A stretch of 5,676 bases of DNA, taken from the NCBI GenBank assembly GCA_023423235.1, contig JAFAFY010000030.1, positions 1 to 5,676 on the forward strand, read 5' to 3'. Below the pieces are notes generated by a model. It saw nothing but the letters and a program-made list of their open reading frames with translations. It did no database searches and was not told where the DNA came from. Positions within the stretch are counted from its first letter, which is position 1. Every line of letters begins with the position of its first letter. This DNA is from Pseudomonadota bacterium (lineage in GTDB: Bacteria; Pseudomonadota; Gammaproteobacteria; Xanthomonadales; Xanthomonadaceae). Position numbers and translations under genes: made by a program. Positions 1 to 3,716 of the stretch are shown one piece after another.

Positions 1-1064
1 TCTCGGCGCCGGTACTCTCGCGCGACGGCAGCCGGTTCTTCTTCCTGTGCAACCGCCAGTGGCCGGGCCGCTACGACGTCTGCAGCGCCTCGAACGGCAA
101 TGTCGCCGAGGTCACCAGCACCGGCAATGTCGATGACTTCAGCCTCTCGCCCGACGAGACCCGCCTGCTGCTGCGCGTCTCCAGCAGCTACCTGCCGCAG
201 CAGCTTGCCGTTGCCGAAGTCGCCGGCGGCGACGTGCGCGTACTCACCGACACCCGCACCGCCGAGTACAAGGCCTTCGACTGGCTGCAGCCCGAGTACG
301 TGCAGGTGCCTTCGAAACACGGCGCCGGCACGGTGTGGGGCAAGTTCTACGGGCCCAGGACCATCGAGCCCGGGCGCAAGTATCCCGTGGTGCTGTTCGT
401 GCACGGCGCCGGCTACCTGCAGAACGTGCACGAGCGCTACCCCAACTATTTCCGCGAGCAGATGTTCCACAACCTGCTGGTGCAGCAGGGCTACCTGGTG
501 CTGGACCTGGATTTCCGCGCCTCCAGCGGCTACGGCCGCGACTGGCGCACCGCGATCTACCGGCAGATGGGCCACCCGGAACTGGAGGACTACCTCGACG
601 GCATCGACTGGCTGGTCGAACACCACCAGGCCGACCGCGAGCGCGTCGGCATCTACGGCGGCAGCTACGGCGGCTTCCTGACCTTCATGGCGCTGTTCCG
701 CGAACCCGGCACGTTCAAGGCCGGCGCCGCCCTGCGCCCGGTCACCGACTGGTCGCAGTACAACCACAGCTACACCGCCAACATCCTCAACACGCCCGCG
801 ATCGATCCCGAGGCCTACCTGAAGTCCTCGCCGATGGAGTACGCCGAGGGCCTGCAGGACCACCTGCTGATCGCCCACGGCATGATCGACGACAACGTGT
901 TCTATCGCGACTCGGTGATGCTCTCCCAGCGCCTGATCGAGCTGCGCAAGGACAAGTGGGAACTCGCCAGCTATCCGCTCGAACGCCACGCCTACCAGCA
1001 CCCGGCCTCGTGGTACGACCAGTACCGGCGCATCTTCGAGCTGTTCGAGCGCACCCTGAAATGA
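1..1064 (+). CDS. S9-family serine peptidase (prolyl oligopeptidase/DPP IV-like), 3' part
   Basis: This is the C-terminal 353 residues of a peptidase whose 5' end lies before the window; the frame is open from base 3. Visible residues 1-95 or so read like the last blades of a DPP IV-type beta-propeller (LSRDGSRFFF, FSLSPDETRLLLR). Residues from about 115 on are an alpha/beta-hydrolase domain (YPVVLFVHGAG). The triad is complete in the expected order: Ser221 in YGGSYGGF (codon 663-665), Asp296 in HGMIDDNV (888-890) and His329 in ERHAYQHP (987-989). Family members cleave peptides after Pro or Ala, usually in the periplasm or outside the cell in this group. A signal peptide cannot be checked because the N-terminus is missing, and substrate specificity cannot be read from this part. 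The stop overlaps the next gene's start (ATGA). An ATG at 234 is internal to the propeller and is not the start. Confidence 0.93.
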   Translation, partial: SAPVLSRDGSRFFFLCNRQWPGRYDVCSASNGNVAEVTSTGNVDDFSLSPDETRLLLRVSSSYLPQQLAVAEVAGGDVRVLTDTRTAEYKAFDWLQPEYVQVPSKHGAGTVWGKFYGPRTIEPGRKYPVVLFVHGAGYLQNVHERYPNYFREQMFHNLLVQQGYLVLDLDFRASSGYGRDWRTAIYRQMGHPELEDYLDGIDWLVEHHQADRERVGIYGGSYGGFLTFMALFREPGTFKAGAALRPVTDWSQYNHSYTANILNTPAIDPEAYLKSSPMEYAEGLQDHLLIAHGMIDDNVFYRDSVMLSQRLIELRKDKWELASYPLERHAYQHPASWYDQYRRIFELFERTLK

Positions 1065-1585
1065 CCGACGCCGGCCGCGACCACGGCGTGGTGCCGGCCG
1101 CAGATGCCGCCGTGCTGCCCGCGGTGGAAGTGCTGCGTCCCACGCCGTGGAAGCGGCTGGCGCTGCTGGCGGTCTCGGCCGGCATCGTCTGGCTGGCGCT
1201 GGACCTCGGCCATCACCAGCCGCTGGCGGCGTGGCTGTGCGGCGGCTTCTTCGGCCTGTGCGCAGTGGTTGCGGCGGTGTCGCTGCTGCCCGGCGCCAGC
1301 CAGTTGCGGCTCGATGCCGAGGGGCTGGAGATCCGCGCCCTGTTCCGCACCACGCGCCTGGCCTGGCGCGATATCGCCCGCTTCGGCGCGACCCGCGTCG
1401 GCCTGCACCCGGTGGTCGGCGTGGACTTCGCCGCGCACGTCGGCCAGGGCATGCCGCTGCGCCGGCTCAACCGGGGCCTGAGCGGCTACCACGGCGCCCT
1501 GCCCGACACCTATGGCTGCAAGGCCGCGGCCCTGGCCGTGCGGCTGGAAGCCTGGCGCCAGGCCCACGACCCGCCCGCGCACTGA
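1061..1585 (+). CDS. Two-helix membrane protein with PH-like domain (STM3941-like)
   Basis: The gene encodes 174 residues. The ATG at 1061 shares bases with the TGA of the upstream peptidase (ATGA), suggesting translational coupling; there is no clear Shine-Dalgarno. After a short hydrophilic N-terminus come two predicted membrane helices, about residues 32-50 (LALLAVSAGIVWLALDL) and 54-76 (PLAAWLCGGFFGLCAVVAAV), joined by a tight turn. A cytoplasmic beta-rich part follows, about 80-165: QLRLDAEGLEIRALF, then WRDIARFGA, and a closing segment with LPDTYGCKAAALAVRLEAWR. That order (two helices, 'D-GL', 'W-DI', 'LPDTYG' and a final helix) fits the STM3941 family, which has a bacterial PH-like fold and no established function. 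Family assignment is from memory of the pattern. The open frame extends back to 335, but that part is a shadow of the peptidase gene. Confidence 0.82.
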   Translation: MTDAGRDHGVVPAADAAVLPAVEVLRPTPWKRLALLAVSAGIVWLALDLGHHQPLAAWLCGGFFGLCAVVAAVSLLPGASQLRLDAEGLEIRALFRTTRLAWRDIARFGATRVGLHPVVGVDFAAHVGQGMPLRRLNRGLSGYHGALPDTYGCKAAALAVRLEAWRQAHDPPAH

Positions 1586-1642
1586 GCACCACCGCGCGCA
1601 GCGGGCATTGCGCACGATCAATGCCGCGCCCCGGGCCACGCC

Positions 1643-1648
1643 TACAAT
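1643..1648 (+). promoter_or_regulatory. Candidate -10 box of a leaderless hemF promoter
   Basis: TACAAT matches the sigma-70 -10 consensus at five of six positions and ends 7 bases before the hemF ATG at 1656. Transcription would therefore begin at or within a base or two of the ATG. The bases just before the ATG (GCGCCGC) hold no Shine-Dalgarno, which agrees with a leaderless message. No convincing -35 hexamer is found at 16-18 bases upstream (the 17-base position reads AATGCC), so the call rests on the -10 box and its position alone. The rest of the 70-base gap (1586-1655) shows no clear terminator for the upstream gene. Confidence 0.45.
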
Positions 1649-1655
1649 GCGCCGC

Positions 1656-2636
1656 ATGAACGAATTCGACGCTGTCCGCGATTATCTGACCGGCCTGCAG
1701 GACCGGATCTGCACCGCCATCGAGCAGGCCGACGGCCAGGCCCGTTTCACCGAGGATCTGTGGCAGCGCGGCGAAGGCGCTGGCCCGTCCCTGGGCGGCG
1801 ATCGCGCCCGGCATTCTGCCTCCCGCGACACTGGCCCGTCCCTGGGCGGCGGTGGGCGCACGCGGGTGCTGCGCGACGGCGCGGTGTTCGAGCAGGCCGG
1901 CATCGGTTTCTCCGATGTCTCCGGCAACGCGCTGCCGCCCTCGGCCACCGCCAACCGCCCCGACCTGGCCGGCGCCTCGTGGCGCGCGGTCGGCGTCTCG
2001 CTGGTGTTCCACCCGCGCAACCCCTACCTGCCGACCACCCACGCCAACGTCCGCCACTTCCGCGCCATGCGCGACGGCGAGACCGTGGCCTGGTGGTTCG
2101 GCGGCGGCTTCGACCTGACCCCGTTCTATCCCTTCGACGAGGACATCGTCGAATGGCACCGCACTGCCCGCGCCCTGTGCGAACCCTACGGCGGCCAGGC
2201 CCGCTACGACGACCACAAGCGCTGGTGCGACGAATACTTCCACCTCGGCCATCGCGGCGAGGCGCGCGGCATCGGCGGCCTGTTCTTCGACGACCTGCAT
2301 GGCGATTTCGAACGCGAATTCGCCTACCTGCGCGCGGTCGGCGACGGCTTCCTCGACGCCTACCTGCCGATCGTCGAACGCCGCAAGCACACGCCCTACG
2401 GCGAGCGCGAACGCGAGTTCCAGCTCTATCGCCGCGGCCGCTACGTCGAGTTCAACCTGGTCCACGACCGCGGCACGCTGTTCGGCCTGCAGTCGGGCGG
2501 GCGCGCCGAATCCATCCTGATGAGCCTGCCACCGCGGGTGCGCTGGGAATACGGCTACACGCCCGAGGACGGCAGCGCCGAAGCCCGGCTGCTGGACTAC
2601 CTGCGTCCGCGCGACTGGCTGGCCGAGGCGGGCTGA
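1656..2636 (+). CDS. hemF: Oxygen-dependent coproporphyrinogen III oxidase with a 23-residue insert
   Basis: HemF oxidatively decarboxylates coproporphyrinogen III to protoporphyrinogen IX using O2, a late cytoplasmic step of haem synthesis; the enzyme is a homodimer. The 326-residue product aligns with E. coli HemF (299 residues, from memory) over its whole length: GVSLVFHPRNPY, THANVRHF, WWFGGGFDLTPFYPF, GIGGLFFDDL, YGEREREFQLYRRGRYVEFNLV, GTLFGLQSGGRAESILMS. Conserved residues present include Ser115, His119, His129 (E. coli His106, proton donor), Asn131-Arg133, His168 and His199. The ATG at 1656 matches the family N-terminus (D-Y-L-LQD-IC). The oddity is residues 42-64, an extra 23 residues inside the Gly-rich segment WQRGEG...GGGRTR; from Ser115 to His168 the offset to E. 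coli numbering is exactly 23. All catalytic residues remain and there is no frameshift, so the gene is probably functional. rluA follows after 7 bases, probably in one operon. Confidence 0.97.
   Translation: MNEFDAVRDYLTGLQDRICTAIEQADGQARFTEDLWQRGEGAGPSLGGDRARHSASRDTGPSLGGGGRTRVLRDGAVFEQAGIGFSDVSGNALPPSATANRPDLAGASWRAVGVSLVFHPRNPYLPTTHANVRHFRAMRDGETVAWWFGGGFDLTPFYPFDEDIVEWHRTARALCEPYGGQARYDDHKRWCDEYFHLGHRGEARGIGGLFFDDLHGDFEREFAYLRAVGDGFLDAYLPIVERRKHTPYGEREREFQLYRRGRYVEFNLVHDRGTLFGLQSGGRAESILMSLPPRVRWEYGYTPEDGSAEARLLDYLRPRDWLAEAG
1779..1847 (+). repeat. 69-bp in-frame insert within hemF
   Basis: Deleting these 69 bases joins GAA-GGC to GGC-GGT-GGG and restores the E. coli-like spacing WQR-x-x-GGGG-R-x-R, so this is the part foreign to the family. 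It encodes 23 residues, AGPSLGGDRARHSASRD followed by TGPSLG. It contains most of two identical 21-bp direct repeats (next entries). Both copies can form a GCCC/GGGC stem around GTCCCT, and a 7-bp stem with one G-U pair can form at 1791-1797/1805-1811. The exact edges can slide because GGCG occurs at both junctions (1776-1779 and 1845-1848), which might be a 4-base target duplication or chance. The segment has no stop in any of six frames. The likely origin is insertion of a small dispersed repeat, which is inference. Confidence 0.8.
1780..1800 (+). repeat. 21-bp direct repeat, copy 1, in hemF
   Basis: This copy begins CTGGCCCGTCCCTGGGCGGC and ends with one further G. It is identical over all 21 bases to the copy at 1831-1851, 51 bp (17 codons) downstream, so both copies encode GPSLGG. 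Inside it, GCCC (1783-1786) can pair with GGGC (1793-1796) around the loop GTCCCT. On the - strand the core reads GCCCAGGGACGGGC. Confidence 0.92.
1831..1851 (+). repeat. 21-bp direct repeat, copy 2, in hemF
   Basis: This is the second, identical copy of the 21-bp repeat, separated from the first by 30 bases (1801-1830). Its last bases run into the native GGGG codons of hemF. The spacer shows no similarity to the repeats, so this is not a simple tandem array; it could be a 51-bp tandem duplication cut short or two ends of one small element. Confidence 0.92.
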
Positions 2637-2643
2637 CCGCGCC

Positions 2644-3315
2644 ATGTGCAGCGCCGGGCATCCCGATGTCGCCCCGGACTGCCTGCAGGTCCTGCACGCC
2701 GATGCCCACCTGCTGGCCTTCGACAAGCCCAGCGGCCTGCTCTCGGTGCCCGGCCGCGGCGCCGACAAACAGGACTGCCTCGCCACCCGGGCGCTGGCCG
2801 AGTGGCCCGATGCGCGTGTGGTGCATCGACTGGACATGGCGACCTCCGGCGTCATCGTGCTGGCGCGTGGCGAGGCGATGCAGCGCGCGCTGAGCATCGC
2901 CTTCGCCGAGCGCGAGATCGACAAGCACTACGTCGCCGTGGTCGCCGGCTGGCCGGATGCCGATGCCGGCGAGATCGACCTGCCGCTGCTGACCGACTGG
3001 CCCAACCGGCCCAGGCAGATGGTCGACGCGATTGCCGGCAAACCCTCGTTGACCCGCTGGCAGGTGCTTACCCGCGAGACCGCCGCCGACGGCAGCCGCC
3101 ACGCGCGTGTGGCACTGACGCCGATCACCGGCCGCAGCCACCAGCTGCGCGTGCACCTGCAGGCGATCGGCCACCCGATCCTGGGCGATGCGCTGTATGC
3201 CGACGACCAGGCCCGCGCCGCCGCGCCGCGCCTGCTGCTGCACGCCGCGTCGCTGTCGCTGACGCATCCGGCGCATGGCGCGGCATTGCATCTGGTCGCG
3301 CCGGCGCCGTTCTGA
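2644..3315 (+). CDS. rluA: RluA-type dual-specificity pseudouridine synthase
   Basis: The 223-residue product closely matches E. coli RluA (219 residues), which makes pseudouridine at U746 of 23S rRNA and U32 of several tRNAs. Visible motifs in order are KPSGLLSVPGR (about 28-38); HRLDMATSGVIV (61-72) with catalytic Asp64, the same number as in E. coli; LPLLTDWPNRPRQ (113-125); LTPITGRSHQLRVH (158-171); GHPILGDALYA (176-186); and APRLLLHA (194-201). No S4 RNA-binding domain is present, as in RluA and unlike RluC, RluD or RsuA. The DWPNRP block and overall length favour RluA over other family members. The ATG at 2644 lies 7 bases after the hemF stop. A GAGG at 2625-2628 is too far away to be a convincing ribosome site, so translation is probably coupled to hemF. 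The gene converges with polA and the sRNA. Confidence 0.95.
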   Translation: MCSAGHPDVAPDCLQVLHADAHLLAFDKPSGLLSVPGRGADKQDCLATRALAEWPDARVVHRLDMATSGVIVLARGEAMQRALSIAFAEREIDKHYVAVVAGWPDADAGEIDLPLLTDWPNRPRQMVDAIAGKPSLTRWQVLTRETAADGSRHARVALTPITGRSHQLRVHLQAIGHPILGDALYADDQARAAAPRLLLHAASLSLTHPAHGAALHLVAPAPF

Positions 3316-3392
3316 CGCCGCCCCGGGCTGCTTGCGGGGGATGCGCGCTGGACCTGCGGCCGCGACGCGGGGACTTCCGGATCACAGCGGCC

Positions 3393-3410
3393 GCGCCCGG
3401 TGCCGGGCGC
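3393..3410. terminator. GC-rich hairpin after rluA, possible weak terminator
   Basis: GCGCCCGG (3393-3400) and CCGGGCGC (3403-3410) are perfect 8-bp complements with TG between them, giving a very stable hairpin 77 bases after the rluA stop. No T-tract follows on the + strand (CAGACGG), so it is not a standard intrinsic terminator; it could act with Rho or protect the mRNA 3' end. Two 8-bp GCGGCCGC palindromes lie at 3356-3363 and 3387-3394, the second overlapping this hairpin. Confidence 0.35.
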
Positions 3411-3451
3411 CAGACGGCGCGCATGTCACGCGGATCACATATGCGAGGCGT

Positions 3452-3487
3452 AAAAAAGCCCCGCAGGCAGGGGGGGCCGGCGGGGCT
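3452..3487 (-). terminator. Intrinsic terminator of the sRNA (and polA read-through)
   Basis: On the - strand AGCCCCGC (3487-3480) pairs perfectly with GCGGGGCT (3464-3457), closing a 15-nt C-rich loop, and is followed directly by a run of six T counting the last stem base (3457-3452). This is a textbook Rho-independent terminator for leftward transcription. On the + strand no T-run follows the hairpin, so it should not stop rluA transcription. It lies about 230 bases past the polA stop, and no nearer T-tailed hairpin was seen, so polA transcripts may also end here. Confidence 0.9.
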
Positions 3488-3566
3488 CAGGGAACCGGCT
3501 CGGGGAGAAGCCTTTTGGTTCCGGTCGATCACTCCAGGGGAAGGGAGAGATCTGGCGACAGACGTT
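3452..3566 (-). ncRNA. sX13-like small regulatory RNA (three C-rich stem-loops)
   Basis: Read on the - strand there are three stem-loops in a row. SL1 (3552 to 3527) is GATC-T-CTCC / GGAG-T-GATC with loop CTTCCCCT. SL2 (3522 to 3491) is GGAACC / GGTTCC plus an inner GGC/GCC, with loop TTCTCCCCGA. SL3 (3487 to 3457) is the terminator stem with a loop holding seven C. As I recall it, the Xanthomonas regulator sX13 is about 115 nt, has a short unstructured 5' end and three hairpins with C-rich loops, and pairs with G-rich (GGGG) mRNA sites; it lies near polA. A 115-nt RNA ending at the last U (3452) would start near 3566 and leave 14 nt before SL1. The 5' end is an estimate; a start near 3573-3577 is also possible, from a TATGAC box at 3585-3580. 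No long open frame explains the structures. Confidence 0.72.
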
Positions 3567-3577
3567 GCATCTGTCGC
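3555..3577. promoter_or_regulatory. 8-bp inverted repeat at the 5' side of the sRNA
   Basis: GCGACAGA (3555-3562) and TCTGTCGC (3570-3577) are perfect complements around a 7-base spacer. The dyad straddles the estimated RNA start. It is either an operator at the start site or, if transcription starts further upstream, an extra 5' hairpin that would compete with the unstructured 5' end. A second palindrome, GTCATATGAC (3580-3589), sits just upstream and overlaps the best -10 candidate (TATGAC on the - strand). Confidence 0.4.
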
Positions 3578-3669
3578 GAGTCATATGACCATTCCGCGCA
3601 TGGATGGTTCGTGAAGATTTCCGTTAACTTTCCGTAGGATTCAGGCCACATTTACCTGCATCGCAGGCC

Positions 3670-3710
3670 GCAGAAGCGTTGCGCCAATTCAGGTAGAAAC
3701 CGCCTTCTGC
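3670..3710. other. Inverted repeat just after the polA stop
   Basis: GCAGAAG (3670-3676) and CTTCTGC (3704-3710) are exact complements 27 bases apart, starting 6 bases after the polA stop codon on the - strand. TACCTG (3653-3658) and CAGGTA (3690-3695) form an interlocking second pair, and CCTGC-ATC-GCAGG (3655-3667) a compact third. No T-tract follows on the - strand (TAAATG), so this is not a standard terminator. It may be a 3'-end stabilising or processing structure between polA and the sRNA. Confidence 0.35.
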
Positions 3711-3716
3711 TGCGGA

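Larger units (their letters stand above)
3316..3716. other. Gene-free convergent region between rluA and polA
   Basis: This 401-base gap separates the convergent rluA and polA genes. From left to right it holds a GC-rich hairpin (3393-3410), a weak CRP/Clp-like site (3424-3439), a three-hairpin small RNA on the - strand ending in an intrinsic terminator, an 8-bp inverted repeat at the RNA's 5' side, an AT-richer stretch (about 3580-3660) likely to hold its promoter, and an inverted repeat right after the polA stop. Open frames here on either strand show no recognisable protein and are tails of shadow frames. Confidence 0.8.

Noticed and set aside
335..1060. Upstream extension of the membrane-protein frame, back to 335
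   Set aside because: This part overlaps the well-supported peptidase domain and translates to Arg/Pro-rich low-complexity sequence; the true start is the ATG at 1061.
1780..1851. CRISPR-like array from two 21-bp repeats with a 30-bp spacer
   Set aside because: There are only two copies, they lie inside an intact gene in frame, and there are no cas genes or leader. A repeat insertion explains it better.
1656..2636. hemF as a pseudogene broken by the insert
   Set aside because: The insert is a multiple of three, adds no stop, and every expected catalytic and metal-binding residue is present after it.
1467..2924. A 485-codon open frame on the - strand opposite hemF
   Set aside because: It is a shadow of hemF and neighbouring coding frames in GC-rich DNA. 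Its translation is low-complexity, has no recognisable domain and crosses gene boundaries, while the + strand frames match HemF and RluA over their full length.
3588..3608. Short inverted repeat ACCAT/ATGGT upstream of the sRNA
   Set aside because: Only 5 bp with an 11-base spacer, which is common by chance; kept only as part of the possible promoter region.
2646..3614. A 322-codon + strand frame overlapping rluA and running into the gap
   Set aside because: It is an Arg/Pro/Ala-rich shadow frame of rluA with no domain; its tail runs antisense across the sRNA hairpins and terminator.
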